In this document: piece by piece, positions 10,001-19,594 of the stretch
How positions within the stretch are numbered: the first letter of the stretch is position 1
How the letters are laid out: the number at the start of each line of letters is the position of its first letter
Assembly: GCA_030674155.1 (NCBI GenBank)
Contig: CM060326.1
Span: 43,668,187-43,732,186, forward strand
DNA from: Stramonita haemastoma
Taxonomy: Eukaryota; Mollusca; Gastropoda; Neogastropoda; Muricidae
Direction of reading: 5' to 3'
DNA length: 64,000 nt
Translations under genes and position numbers: made by a program
Notes under the pieces: model-generated
Told to the model about the DNA's origin: nothing
What the model saw: only the letters and a program-made list of their open reading frames with translations
Databases searched by the model: none

Positions 10001-11962
10001 TTACAGTTTCATTACCTGGTCACCAGAACAAAAGAATATAGGCAAAGTGCAATATAATAAAAACAAGAGAATATTTAACAGATTTGCTTGGGAAAAAAAG
10101 GCAGGTGAGTGGAATGGGGAGGCAGTAAATAGGACAGAGAGTTGATTGAAAGGTAAATGAGAAGACAAAAACAAAGAGAGTGATAGAAAAACGGAAATTT
10201 CTAGCACAGAATTTTCAGGTCAGGATGCTATCTTTACTAAAAAGAGATCCCAACATCCCCACAAGGACACCAAATGAGGTCAAGTTTGGGGGGGGGGGGG
10301 GGGGGTTCAAATGAGGTCAAGTTAACTTATGTAATAAATGGCTTACTGACCAGAAGCTGAAGAAGGTCCTGGGAGGGGTCAGCAGCATGAGCCACTCTGA
10401 CAATGTGTCTGACCACTACACACAGTCCACTGCGCACCATGGGCACTGTACTGTCCAGCACTGAAGGCAGCCACACATTGCTGACCAGAGGGGGAACATC
10501 CTTCTCATAGATGAACTCGTAATCAAGGCTGGTCAGACCTGCACATATACATGCATACAAGCATGTACGCACGCACACACGCAAACACACACACACACTG
10601 ATAAACACCCAGCCTTGGGGACAAGACACAAAAAACGTTGCTGTAATTAGCTACTGCTCTAGTTGGATCAAATCTAACTTATGGACAAGAAGTTTCTTTT
10701 ACAGCTCCTCTGTACATACTGAAAAAAATTGAAAGTATAGATAGTAAAGCCATAAAAATAGCATTGGGAGTACCAATACACACAAATACAAGGAAAGTTT
10801 ATCAAGAGGCAAACTTGTTATCTCTTTCAGATCAGTGTAAACTATGTGTAACGAAGTATGTTACCAGAAGTCTATCTGTGCAAAATTCAGTGAAGAGAGA
10901 CATATTTTTAGATTTGACTAAAGATTACCCTGCTGCCGCTGTAGTCTAGTGGTTAGGGCGTTGGACTCGTAATCTTACGGTTGCGGGTTCGATCCCAGCT
11001 TTGACTATGGCGTTGTGCCTTGGAAAAGGCACTTTACAGCTATTTTCTCACCCTACCCAGGTGTAAAAGGGGTACCAACCTTGTGTTATGGGTTAACCCT
11101 GCAATAGACTGGCATCCTATCCAGGGGGGAGTCTATGACTCTCAGTCGCTTAACGCCACAGAAACCAGGATAAGTAACGGCCTGATGAGCCTGAGGCTCG
11201 GGACAGACTTTAACTTTAACTTAAAGATTACCCTAAAAGGGCTCATAATATATCTTCACTTCAGTCAATTTGTAACTACACAAGTGACTTATTTGCAAAA
11301 TGTGAAGTTGACATTTCAGAGATTGTTGTTATGCCAACAGTACCTAAGATACCTCAATGGGCACACAAAACTGCTACATTTGATATTGACTATACCATGT
11401 CCAAAAAAGATAATAATATTAATATTTGAACTTGCAATGTTAGAGAAAATCTTGAAACTAATTATTCAAACCATTTAAAAGTCTTCACTGATGGTTCAGT
11501 GTGTGAATCAAGTGCAGGATCAGGCTTTGTTATCCCTGCTGTCAAAATTAAAAAATCCTACAGCCTTAGAAAAGGTTCTTCTATCTTTACAGCAGCATTA
11601 TATGCAATTTTTATGGCACTAATATTTCTATGTGACTGGCATCAGGCAAAGGTCGATATTGTTTTCTGTGTTGACTCTAAATCTGTTTTATATAGTTTAG
11701 TGGTATATGTGTGTATACTACAGTATAATACATTATACACACAAAAAAACAAGACCAACACATATTAACCTGAGAGCGAAAGTGTGACACAGGAAACATC
11801 CTCTGACATGAAGCAGCCATGATCCGGTGACACAAACGCCAGACGGAAGGAGGAGGGGCGGGTGTAAGCCACAACCATCAGCACAGCACAGGACGACAGA
11901 GGCAGTGACACCTGCTGTCTGTCAGCAGACCGCCTACCCTGCAGGTAAATGGTCACTGCCAT
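32..11962 (-). CDS. GSTCD: GSTCD orthologue (GST C-terminal domain / methyltransferase-like protein), 3' end outside window
   Basis: Eight minus-strand coding exons join with consistent phase: 11962-11770, 10538-10351, 7194-7121, 6313-5988, 5413-5274, 4686-4360, 584-474, 76-32 (about 468 codons). Seen: an N-terminal segment; a conserved VHNDD stretch; a GST C-terminal-like segment with [12 protein letters not shown] and [15 protein letters not shown]; then the start of a SAM methyltransferase-like domain with VDFCSGGGHLG. This order is that of vertebrate GSTCD (human 633 aa), so about 165 residues, the rest of the methyltransferase fold, should lie left of position 32. The molecular function of the family is poorly defined, and human GSTCD is known mainly from lung-function association. 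The start is taken at 11962; an in-frame upstream ATG at 12019 adds 19 residues encoded partly by a trinucleotide repeat. Introns hold long (CA)n and minisatellites. Identity rests on remembered family motifs, not a search. Confidence 0.85.
121..470. repeat. (CT)n then (CA)n microsatellites in the last visible GSTCD intron
   Basis: Pure CT from 121 to 192, then CA-rich from 230. They occupy nearly the whole 397-bp intron between coding exons 7 and 8. Confidence 0.98.
474..584 (-). CDS. GSTCD: GSTCD coding exon 7 (SAM motif I)
   Basis: Encodes [17 protein letters not shown] and [11 protein letters not shown], the glycine-rich SAM-binding motif of the C-terminal methyltransferase-like domain. 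Donor GGCGGG|GTGAGT at 474. The acceptor is either ttaggagag|GTACC (584, phase 0, preferred) or gtgttag|GAGAGG (589, needing phase 1). Both flanks are (CA)n, so the acceptor tract on the minus strand is (TG)n. Confidence 0.8.
591..762. repeat. (CA)n / (AACAC)n / (TA)n compound microsatellite
   Basis: CA to 690, then TA from 694 to 762. It begins immediately at the acceptor of GSTCD exon 7. Confidence 0.98.
1024..1510 (-). mobile_element. SINE-C long variant
   Basis: Minus-strand counterpart of the 14.6-kb copy. The tail (CTGTTACCCATGCAGCAGAC) and head (ACCATCCTGTCACCTTCC) are both visible. Confidence 0.75.
1515..2570. repeat. ~38-bp minisatellite grading into (GACA)n, interrupted by SINE-B and (TA)n
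   Basis: Units like gacagatgtagacagataca plus gagacagcaattatagga at 1515-1630 and 1975-2290, then shorter GACAGACA-rich units to 2570. Confidence 0.9.
1631..1830 (-). mobile_element. SINE-B partial copy
   Basis: Minus-strand tail and core (TTTATTCTTTTATATCGAGG onward, CACCGGCACACGATGGCC). Lies inside a 38-bp minisatellite and is cut by a (TA)n array. Confidence 0.8.
2861..3115 (-). repeat. Repeat D copy (5S/tRNA-like head)
   Basis: Matches 41895-42513 after removal of the nested SINE (shared CCCATTTACAGCTGGG and CTGTACTGAAGCCAAGGCG). On the minus strand TTACCAGTTGGATGGGTGAC resembles the 3' internal control region of 5S rRNA. That resemblance is recalled, not computed. Confidence 0.6.
3724..3890. 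repeat. (CA)n with AGCAGGCTCAAAA interruptions
   Basis: Three CA blocks are separated by repeats of agcaggctcaaaacacacac. Confidence 0.95.
4035..4345. repeat. ~45-bp minisatellite, about seven copies
   Basis: The unit contains attgcaggtaacatagaaat then cccttttctatatagtaat. Lies just downstream of the GSTCD exon 6 donor. Confidence 0.9.
4360..4686 (-). CDS. GSTCD: GSTCD coding exon 6
   Basis: Acceptor gttcacag|GATTGT. Encodes [20 protein letters not shown] (end of the GST-like fold), then a low-conservation linker with [10 protein letters not shown] and an acidic [20 protein letters not shown]. Two donors compete: GATAAG|GTCAGTG at 4360 (phase 0, chosen because it matches exon 7) and GTTAAG|GTCAGTG at 4388 (phase 2). 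An additional undetected exon in the 3.8-kb repeat-rich intron cannot be excluded. Confidence 0.7.
4857..4897. repeat. (GATT)n microsatellite
   Basis: About ten perfect GATT units in GSTCD intron 5. Confidence 0.95.
5000..5300. repeat. Minisatellite derived from the GSTCD exon 5 donor region
   Basis: Degenerate units of ggagaagactgacaggaaaa type run up to the exon end at 5274. The minus-strand translation repeats [18 protein letters not shown] text. Confidence 0.75.
5274..5413 (-). CDS. GSTCD: GSTCD coding exon 5 (GST C-terminal-like)
   Basis: Acceptor tatgtttcag|GGGAGG, donor CTCCTG|GTCAGT. Encodes [20 protein letters not shown] and [15 protein letters not shown]. The T-x-A-D pattern is the typical helix-capping motif of GST C-terminal domains. 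Phase 1 in, phase 0 out. Downstream intron DNA repeats the exon end and donor several times. Confidence 0.8.
5988..6313 (-). CDS. GSTCD: GSTCD coding exon 4
   Basis: Acceptor gaccacag|CACTGCAG, donor CTGATG|GTTAGT. Encodes [20 protein letters not shown], then [13 protein letters not shown], the best-conserved signature of the GSTCD linker, then a charged region. A nearer CAG at 6306 would break the phase with exon 3, so the 6313 start is preferred. It is 326 nt and ends in phase 1. Confidence 0.8.
6305..6560. repeat. ~44-74-bp tandem repeat copying the GSTCD exon 4 acceptor
   Basis: gctgtggtcctctgaa occurs at 6313, 6357, 6400 and 6474, and a decayed copy occurs at 6543. Confidence 0.85.
6640..7110. 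repeat. (CA)n/(GC-CA)n arrays of GSTCD intron 3
   Basis: Long CA arrays are separated by short blocks that resemble the exon 3 donor region (tacacacctgtatatctgat). Confidence 0.9.
7121..7194 (-). CDS. GSTCD: GSTCD coding exon 3 (short, 74 nt)
   Basis: Encodes [24 protein letters not shown]. Acceptor gtgacag|GTGTCAGG, donor ATATACAG|GTGTGT. It starts in phase 0 and ends in phase 2, which fits the following exon only if that exon starts at 6313 (C + ACT GCA GAC). The exon sits between a roughly 1-kb minisatellite upstream and (CA)n downstream. Confidence 0.75.
7205..8222. repeat. 21-22-bp minisatellite, more than 40 copies
   Basis: The consensus is close to ctctcacactgtaatactac. It starts within a few bases of the GSTCD exon 3 acceptor and fills about 1 kb of intron 2. 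Confidence 0.95.
8580..9080 (-). other. Unassigned block, possible DNA-transposon 3' remnant
   Basis: The minus strand encodes [16 protein letters not shown], then [13 protein letters not shown] before a stop. A Cys-rich C-terminus of this shape occurs in piggyBac-type transposases, but nothing else confirms it. A 22-bp element (ACTTACAAACACATCT) is repeated at 8949 and 8981. Confidence 0.25.
9136..9440 (+). mobile_element. SINE-A copy 1 (tRNA-derived, poly-T tail)
   Basis: The tRNA-like head has A box TGGCCTAGTGG and B box GGTTCGATCCC. The anticodon-loop-like CTCGTAA suggests a Thr(CGU)-type tRNA origin. Body and tail follow. Target duplication ttcaacagatc at 9125-9135 and 9441-9451. Confidence 0.93.
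9515..9802 (-). mobile_element. SINE-A copy 2
   Basis: Inverted relative to copy 1, 74 bp away. Target duplication agatctaccctta at 9502-9514 and 9803-9815. Confidence 0.93.
10351..10538 (-). CDS. GSTCD: GSTCD coding exon 2
   Basis: Acceptor tatatgtgcag|GTCTG, donor CTTCTG|GTCAGT (minus strand). Encodes [18 protein letters not shown], then a [13 protein letters not shown] helix typical of GSTCD. It is 188 nt: two bases complete the preceding codon, and the exon ends in phase 0. Confidence 0.8.
10640..11700 (+). pseudogene. LINE remnant (RT C-terminus and RNase H), split by a SINE
   Basis: Before the [23 protein letters not shown] and [11 protein letters not shown], as in the region after the RT domain. 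After the [20 protein letters not shown] and [10 protein letters not shown], an RNase H-like segment with several stops and frameshifts. The SINE at 10932-11221 interrupts it with a 13-bp duplication. It shares [10 protein letters not shown] with the remnant at 56,280. Confidence 0.7.
10932..11221 (+). mobile_element. SINE-A copy 3, inserted in a LINE remnant
   Basis: Target duplication taaagattaccct at 10919-10931 and 11222-11234. Somewhat diverged (for example ATGGGTTAACCC). Confidence 0.93.
11770..11962 (-). CDS. GSTCD: GSTCD coding exon 1 (N-terminus)
   Basis: Encodes [17 protein letters not shown], then a hydrophobic [17 protein letters not shown] stretch like the N-terminus of GSTCD. 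The donor reads CTCTCAG|GTTAAT on the minus strand and leaves phase 1, matching the next exon, which starts with two bases. A CAG|GG acceptor-like site at 11938 could instead start the exon, with the ATG supplied by an exon further upstream. The start therefore remains uncertain. Confidence 0.7.
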
Positions 11963-11999
11963 GGCGCTGTCGGCACTGCTGCAACACATCATCTCCCAC

Positions 12000-12360
12000 T
12001 CATCATCATCATCAAACATTCTATATATTCCATCACATCACCCTCATCCAACACATCATCATCACCATACAACACATCATCACACAATACATCATCATCA
12101 TACATACATGTACATGTATATTGTATTTAAACATACATACAGACATTCACATGTATACATGTATATAAACGGAAGAAAAAAACATATTATACATTACATA
12201 TACATGCATACACATGATACAGTCATGTCATATACATTACATGTACATGATACATGTATACATGTACATGTATCATGTATGTATTACATACCTGTATATA
12301 ACTACATTACAATGATTACATTACATGCATCAATGTGTATATACATTACCATATCCATCA
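12000..12360. repeat. (ATC)n and (CATGTA)n-rich low complexity
   Basis: CATCAT runs, then palindromic tacatgtacatgtatcatg blocks. No gene. Confidence 0.8.
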
Positions 12361-12429
12361 CGCAAACAGCATTCTCATCATCATTATTGTTTTCATCAGA
12401 TGGTATCATCACCACAAACACCACATCAA

Positions 12430-12830
12430 AGAGGATGGCAGGATGATTAAGATATTCACCCCCCGACAAGTAAACCATGAGGTTCTGGGTTTCAATTCCC
12501 AGACTTGCCCTTACTTCCCAGTTTTACAAAAAATTCAAACTAAATATCAAAGTTCTTGAAATGAGACTATAAACTGAGGCGCCATGTGCTGATGCATGCA
12601 GAACATCTTGCGTAAAACGTAAAACACATTCTGCCTTTCACCTCAGAAGAGTTGGCCATTGTGTGTCGTGGCGATGACAAAAAAAGTACACACGTACCAA
12701 AATGTCGTGTTTAACACCATACCCAAATTCTGGTGTGGGTTCATAAATGGTGGGAAAAAATGGTCCCACATCACCATCAGTTACTGAACCTTTGAGCTCT
12801 AGCCAAAAAGGGAAAAAAGAAAAGAAAGAC
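12430..12830 (+). mobile_element. SINE-C copy
   Basis: Head GAGGATGGCAGGATGATTAA, B box GGGTTTCAATTCCC, core GAGACTATAAACTGAGGC, tail AATGGTGGGAAAAAATGGTC and GAGCTCTAGCC. Confidence 0.75.
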
Positions 12831-12839
12831 ACCACATCA

Positions 12840-13145
12840 TCATCACACATCACATGCCGTCATCACAATCACATCATCATCAGACAACACACATCATCCA
12901 GACATCACATCATCAGACATCACATCATATCACATCAACATACATCACATCATAATGAATACATTACATTTTCACAATTCACATCATCATCAGCTGACAA
13001 AGTGCCCTGCATGTAATTTGTAAATGGTCACCTCCATAATCAGTGCTATCAACACTCATGATGATAGATGATGATGAGGAGGAGGAGGAGGAGGAGGAGG
13101 ATCATATCACATCATCATCATCATCATCATCATCAACAAGAATAA
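12840..13145. repeat. (ATC)n / (GAG)n low complexity upstream of GSTCD
   Basis: CATCATCATCACA-type and GAGGAGGAGGAGGAG runs. Contains a block near 13015-13050 similar to the start of GSTCD exon 1. Confidence 0.8.
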
Positions 13146-13149
13146 AATT

Positions 13150-14210
13150 ATTAAAAATGGTCACTGCCACAGGCTAGTTTATGTCATCAATGTTAAATCT
13201 CACCAATCAGCAGAGCACTTCTGATCTGGCTAAAGTTTTCTCTGGATTTTTTTCAGTAGCAGCCGGTTTTCGGGGGAAACATAGGGCCTATGTTACAGAT
13301 ACTGAGCACTGCAAACTGTTGTGTATGAAACCAAGGAACTTCACTCCACGTGCACTAGCCTACTCCAGGAAGTTGTCATACGTGGATGATTATACACACA
13401 GGAGAGGCGACTTCTTCGGGGGAACTATACAGAACTAGTATCTTCACCTTCACCTAGCCTATCCCGTAGTCTATGCTAGGCTACACGATTTTTTTTAAAT
13501 GCAGAGACGAAAAGAGTCTTTTGGCATTCACTTAAAAAATCAATGCAGATAATTATATATGTGCAGTATAAAAATCATTTAGAATAGAGGTTTAAAAATT
13601 AGAAAAGAGGTGAACCCGGTGGATGATTCTTAAAACAAAAACAACAACAACAACATCAAAAACAACAAAAACATCAAATCGGGGAACTATACAGAAATAG
13701 TATCTTCACCTTCACCTATCCCGTAGTCTCGTAAACGTTTCGGGTACCACTATAGATTTTGCAACCAGCTACCTTCATTCCTCGCGGATTTTAGCGTCTT
13801 AAGCACCCCAACAGAAGGAGAATCACATGGATCTCACCACTAGATGAAAGTCGCCAACAAATTGGTTATAATATGCTGATTGACATGACTAATTTAGCAA
13901 ACAGTCATCAATGCCGGAACAAGACCAGAGACAGACAGTGACTGGGGATCACTTGCTTGTGTCCATAAAATAAATCAAACAGAAACAAACATCTGGACCC
14001 AGCAAAGATAACAATATGGGCAAGCTGCGTAACACTAAAGCCAAAAGTACATATAGGATTAAAACAAACAATTGTGTTTATGTTGGTCTACTTCCCAAAT
14101 AATGGAATGAAAATTAGGATCCACCACTAGAGATATGGAATGATATGAAGAAAGTGTTCACAGAGGCTACCCAAAATAACTGTGGAAAGAAGGAGACGGA
14201 TCAATCAAAA
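13150..14210. other. Gene-free stretch with an 85-codon open frame of unknown value
   Basis: A plus-strand frame at 13181-13438 (start MSSMLNLTNQQSTSDLAKVF) has no recognisable domain and ends at a sequence repeated at 13681-13735. The rest shows no gene signal. 13720-13860 is slightly CpG-rich and could hold GSTCD 5' UTR. Confidence 0.3.
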
Positions 14211-14214
14211 CCCT

Positions 14215-14520
14215 TCATTAGTGACGAAGTTCTCATGTTAGCCAGAGAAAGAGAAACAAAAAAGAAGACACACTCTTATGTTAGCCAGAGAAAAGAAAAA
14301 AAAAAAGAAAGCACACACTTCTTATGTTAGCCAGAGAAAAGAGGAAAACAAAAAAAAAAGAAAGCACACACTTCTTATGTTAGCCAGAGAAAGAGAAAAA
14401 AACAACAACAAAAAAACACACACTTTCATTACAGAGGAAGAGAAAAACCAACAAAAAAGGAGCACACACACACACACGCGCACGCACGCACGCATGCATG
14501 CATGCAAGTCCGCGCATTGA
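14215..14520. repeat. ~58-bp tandem repeat (four copies) then (CA)n
   Basis: The unit carries cttatgttagccagagaaa plus an A-rich stretch and cacacact. Confidence 0.85.
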
Positions 14521-14602
14521 GCCCCGTGGAATGGTCATATCAACATTTTTTAGTGTCGGTTGTGTGCCGCTTACTCTCGTAAATATAGGTCTTACTAATA
14601 AA

Positions 14603-15170
14603 ATGAAGGTGGCAGAATGCCAACAAGTAAACACTGAGGTTCTAGGTTTGATTCCCAGCCTCGCCCTTTCTTCCCACTTCGACGAAAAAAATCGAACTAA
14701 ATGTAAAAGTCATTCGGATGAAACTATAAACCGAGGCCCCGTGTGGGAACGCGCGCAGAACATCTTGCCACACGTTAAAACCCGGTTCTGCCTTTCGGAA
14801 GAGCAGGCCATTGTGTGCAGGTAGGAGCGGATGACAAAATTATAAAATTTAAAAATCCAGCATGCACACAGGTGTTGTGTTTAGACACCATCCCTGATGC
14901 AAAATCGGGTAGTTGTAGTCCCCAGGGCAGCTCGGGGTTGTAAATGGCAACCTTCTGGCAGCTCCTGCGATGGTACTGGAACCATTCGTATAGGTGATTG
15001 CCTTTCCAATGGACTATTCCAGTGGCATGGAGAGGGGGGGGGGGGGGGGGGTCTGCTGCATGGGTAACAGCTTGCCCTCCATACTTACCCAGGCTTTGCG
15101 CTCTAAAGACTAGAGCGCAATTCCATAGTCTTCCGAGACTGATGGGTGCCTACTACTAATTAAAGAAATT
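14603..15170 (+). mobile_element. SINE-C long variant
   Basis: Head AAGGTGGCAGAATGCC, core AACTATAAACCGAGGCCC, then a longer tail (CACCATCCCTGATGC, GGTACTGGAACCATTCG, GACTAGAGCGCAATTCC). It matches the inverted copy at 1024-1510. Confidence 0.75.
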
Positions 15171-15441
15171 TTACATGCGTAAGCATTATACCACTTACAC
15201 AATTAGTTTTTAATTTATGATAGTTTTTCATGACAAACTTGGCTATAGGGTCTAGGTCTTTTTGACAAGAAGGAACGGAGCTAGTGTACTTTTTCTTCTC
15301 GTGATTGCTTTCTGCTAAATTGGGTAGGTTATCATTTGTACATTTTCCTTGGCTGGTTTACAGTAATAGTAGCATTTTTTCCCACAGTAATAGAATAAGT
15401 GCTTTTGCACGGTTTTTTGTTTTGGTTAGTAGTTTACCCAA

Positions 15442-15653
15442 GACTGTCTTACAGGGAACGGTAAGGGGAGGGAGACGAAGAGGTAGACAGAGGAAACGAT
15501 GGGAAGACAACATCAGAGAATGGGCAGGCCTTGGGTGGAGCGATCTGCTACGGAGGGCAGGAGGACCGTGGGGAGTGCAGGAAGCTGGTTGCAAAGTCTT
15601 CAGTAGTATCCCCACGATCCGCGGGACTACGGGACAGGTGAAGGTGAAGGTAA
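15442..15653 (+). mobile_element. 212-bp LINE stub (reverse transcriptase C-terminus) with 11-bp target duplication
   Basis: Encodes KTVLQGTVRGGRRRGRQRKR and WEDNIREWAGL, the C-terminal end of the same type of LINE protein as the Smad-intron element. It ends in GGTGAA repeats. Flanked by agtttacccaa at 15431-15441 and 15654-15664, a clear target-site duplication. Confidence 0.85.
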
Positions 15654-15784
15654 AGTTTACCCAAACAAGATACACTGGTCTGTTTTACAAGCTCTCTTGT
15701 GACTAAGAGGCCGATGGGTGGGAAATAACATTTGGTTTCAAAATAATTGCACAAGAAGAAAGATGCAAGAACGGCTTTGTCTTT

Positions 15785-16065
15785 CACCTGCCTAGCAAGT
15801 GGAGGGTAAGATTATGGGTACGATTCCCAGCGTTGTCTTTTCTTCCCAAAACTCAAAACCAGTCGGACCCGTGTGCTTAGGGACTTGTGCACGTTAAAAT
15901 TAAAAAAAACAACAACAAAAACCGCACGACGGTTGAAAATCGGAAAGAGGATAGAGGTACCTCACAACTTACCGCCAAAGTTGGTGGGTTCAATTCCCAA
16001 CTGTATTCTCAAAGTTGGAATGCAGGCGACCTTAATGGTGGGGAAAAAAACAGTTGCATACTAAA
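15785..16065 (+). mobile_element. Degenerate SINE-C-related fragments
   Basis: GGGTACGATTCCCAG, GTGCACGTTAAAATT and AAAGTTGGAATGCAGG recall head, core and tail, with large gaps. Confidence 0.4.
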
Positions 16066-18250
16066 AAAAAAAAAATAGAGAGAGAGACGAAGAAAAGAAA
16101 GAAAATCTCACTTCTGGTTAACCTCAGAGCTCGACCGTAGGAGCAAAAAGAAAATAAAGATAATAAATGCACACACTTGTCTCAGACGTGCGGTCATTTA
16201 TACATGTTCGCATAAGCATACACACTCATGACAGAACATTCGCACATTTCACTGTAAGTAAACACGCGTGTACATGCATAACAAAATCGAAAGTATAGCC
16301 ATGGATGGCTCCACAATTCTTTTTGTGAGCTGAGAGTGGTTGTTGGCCAAAGGTAAATAAATGGAGGGGGGGGGGGGGGGAGTATTGACCTGTGTAGCTC
16401 GATTTGATTTCAGTTAACTGAAAGTTTCTCACAGTGTGATGTGAAATATATACTTGACCCAGTAAAAGGTGGGAGATTTTTTCGTTATTTGAAGAGAAAC
16501 AGAGACTGTATGTTGCAAATAAAAATAAAATAACACTATATTGCTCTGTTTGGTGTCTTGATGTCGATTATCATAAGGCATTCATGGTTTACAACAACTA
16601 AATCCTGATTGTTGTTGCCATTAACTTTACATTTAGATCAACGCCCCAGTGGAGATTTCCTATTCAGGGACCTTCCTAAGGAAATATCTGTGGACTGAAA
16701 CTACACTCACGCTCCCTTTTTATGATGTAGGCTATGCAGCTGGTTAGTTTGATTGTATTATAGTCCCAGCAGAGCCATCCGATTTTAATCGGGACTGCAC
16801 TTTTACCAACCATCCCTCATCATGCGACTGTCATCGCGCTAAACATGGGCCAATGTGGCACAACTGGGCTGGGCCTAGGCCTGAGGCTGGTTAACATCAG
16901 GGCCACCGAAAAAGATTATACTTACGCGAGAAAATAATTGACCTAGTTATACATTTTCCAATTGTGTATGTATTCATTTTAGCGCATAAAGTTTTATTTG
17001 GTTTGTTATATATATGCATTAAAAATATTCTGCCTGTCCTGGAGTTTGATTCTAACGATCATGTTTGTATTAGAGAGAAAGCCAGGTTGAAGGGTTGCGG
17101 AAGAATTCTGTTTAAAAAAGTTAACTGGCACTACTTCCCGTCAGACAGTCGCCAGTTTCAATAGCAAAGGAATTTCTTGTGTTGGATGCAGGTAAATTTA
17201 ACGCAAACTGATCGATTGAAGTAAAGTTTTCTGCTGTTTAACTGTTGTTGTTGTTCTGTAGTTTTTTGTGACCTGTTTCACCAGCATTTTTAACTCAAGA
17301 CTTCAAGTGCTTTTGGGAAAATTCGATTTTCGCCATTTTCATTTTCACGAAACGAAAGAAAGAAAGTGAGGGTGCGAGTGTAGCGCGAAATGTTTACACA
17401 TCAGTGCCAGTTTATGATATTGGCTACAATGACTGGGCGATTCCAACTTTCCAGGCATTCATCATGCACGGACCTGATTACTGGTCTGTTGTGGCAAACA
17501 TAGGCAAAGCCTAACAGAACGGGCTGATGTGTGAAACAGATTCTCGATAGGCTTGGCCTAGGCCTCTAAAAAGAAAAAAGGTGGGGGGGCGGGGGGGGGG
17601 GGGGGGGGGGGGTAGAATCACTTCCGGTGGATTTGTCCTAATAAATTTATTTCAAATGTTAATCTGGGGTCCTACGTTGCCGTAGGCCCAACCAAACTAG
17701 GCTAGGTTAAATAGAAAGAGAAATTGTAAAGGACACTGAAGGAAAGAGGCTAAAGAAAGAGGTTTGGGGGTGAAGGGGGGGGGGGGGCTGGGGGTAGGAT
17801 GGAGGGGTCAAGATGGGTTGAGGTGGGTAGGAGGTGCACTCTAGATTACAAAATTTGCATGTAGGCCTATCTTTTGGACAGATCAACTGGCGCAAAATGT
17901 ATAAAATGAGTAGTGTGTTTTAAAGTTTCAGCTTCCATATGGTAGGCTAGGAAGAAGATCAAACAAAACAAGGGGGGAAACTGAAAAGTTATTTTCTTAC
18001 AAGTTTGGCAACAGTTTTTTTTTAAGCCATAATTTCACTGTTGAGTTTTGCCTATGGACACATTGCGATTGTGTGAATGAATACATAGAAAGTTATGCCC
18101 ATCATAGCATTGACTACCCATCATTTCTCAGCTGCACCTTCCATATCACTGTGTAGAATGTCAATAGGTGTATGATGATAGTTATATGGAATTTTAATAG
18201 CATTGAAACTTGAAAAGCAATTAAAAAAACAAAACCCTTCAAAACATTCA
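16066..18250. other. Gene-free stretch
   Basis: No recognisable coding sequence. It contains poly-G runs (16367, 17583, 17777) and fairly unique AT-rich DNA. The possible 5' exon of Smad (up to 17191) is listed separately. Confidence 0.5.
16700..17200 (+). promoter_or_regulatory. Candidate upstream noncoding exon region for Smad1/5
   Basis: The Smad start codon lies three bases after an acceptor at 20748, so a 5' UTR exon must exist upstream. This unique-looking stretch ends in a plausible donor GGATGCAG|GTAAAT at 17192. It is one of several possible sites and no promoter element decides it. Confidence 0.2.
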
Positions 18251-18253
18251 TCA

Positions 18254-18254
<1 letters not shown>

Positions 18255-18292
<38 letters not shown>

Positions 18293-18330
18293 TATATATA
18301 TTATTATTATATATATTATATAATAAAATG
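18255..18330. repeat. (TA)n microsatellite
   Basis: TATATA and TTATTATA runs. Confidence 0.95.
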
Positions 18331-18643
18331 TATGCATGTTATTTATTGTTTGTGTAATGTTTGTGAATGTGTGCGTGTGCTTGCTAAGTTGCTTGCATTA
18401 TTCACCTGCCATCATGTTAAGGTGTACCTGTTAACTTTTATAATGACCTTTTAATAGAAAATAATGTTCACTTTTCTGTGCCACAAATGTAATTGAATTA
18501 CAATTTACGTGTTGGGTTTGTGTGTGTATGCACATCACACATGTTCATGAGGGGAGGGGGTAGGGCACATGTGTGTGTGCCTGGTTTTTGGGGTGGGTTT
18601 ATTTTGTTTTGCTCCTCAGTTAGAGCTGCAAGGTTTACCAATG

Positions 18644-19594
18644 CAGGGTTCGCGATAACCGGTAATTGCCTGTATTTTACTGATTGTAAACAGGGAATAC
18701 CGAAAATTTTCGAAGCAGCCGGTACCGTGTACCGATTCTGTTTGCCTGTGACCGATACGCGATTAGATTTCCGTCTCAAAAAAAAGTCTGAAGTGACATT
18801 TTCTGACAGTCTGTCATGCGCCTGTACTGTGCTTACGCACCTACCCCTTCCTACCACCACCCCTTCCGACGAACATCTTTGGCGCCAGCATGATTAGCCT
18901 AGCACGAAGAACAGCAAGCTTTACTGTGAAAGAATAGAGCTTCGCGCTCTTCTCGGCATGACAGTAACTTCCAATCACAATAAGTAAATGGGGCCTAGAT
19001 TTTTTTTAATCTTTATTCTTTTAATCTTTTATATCGAGGATAATGGAATAAGCACTCCTGTGCTTTTTTACATCCAGTCCCATGTGTATGTAGTTTTGTA
19101 AATGTCATCTGTTCCCACCGGCACACGATGGCCTGCTCTTACGAAAAGCAAAAGCGGAGGGTCTTTGACTATGAATTTGCGTGTTGCTTTGAGACGAGTC
19201 GAAAACTAAATCTAAATTGAACGAAAGATCTAGATGAGCGCTAAGCATAGAAACAAGAAAGAAGAATATAAGTCTCACGAATGATGCCATGCAAAACAAC
19301 AGACTGACAGGACAGTGGCACAGGCGCTAGAAAAAAAATCCTGCGTGGCTTCGTGCCCAAGAAGCGAGTGGCAGCAGCACGGCAGTCAAAGTCTGAAAGA
19401 TTTGCGTTCAATTTAGATTTAGTTTTGCTGCCCAACAATCCCCCCCTCCCCCACCCCTCACTGAATAGTTTCGTTTTGTTCGCAGTACGTACCGGATTTT
19501 ATTTTCTGGGGACCGATTTTGGGGGAGTTGGTCAAGATATCTCTGAAATGGCAACTCGCAGTACCGGTTTTAAAAAATCCTAGCGCGAACCCTG
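18644..19594. mobile_element. 951-bp nonautonomous hAT-like DNA element
   Basis: Perfect 11-bp terminal inverted repeats: CAGGGTTCGCG at 18644-18654 and CGCGAACCCTG at 19584-19594. CAGGG...CCCTG ends are typical of hAT elements. It splits a SINE tail (18600-18643 and 19595 onward). The flanks accaatg / tcaatggc show only an imperfect duplication. It carries a SINE-B copy and an internal 22-bp inverted repeat. No transposase frame was seen. Confidence 0.7.
19010..19156 (-). mobile_element. SINE-B partial copy inside the hAT-like element
   Basis: Tail TTTATATCGAGGATAATGG to core CACCGGCACACGATGGCC. Nested within 18644-19594. Confidence 0.8.
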
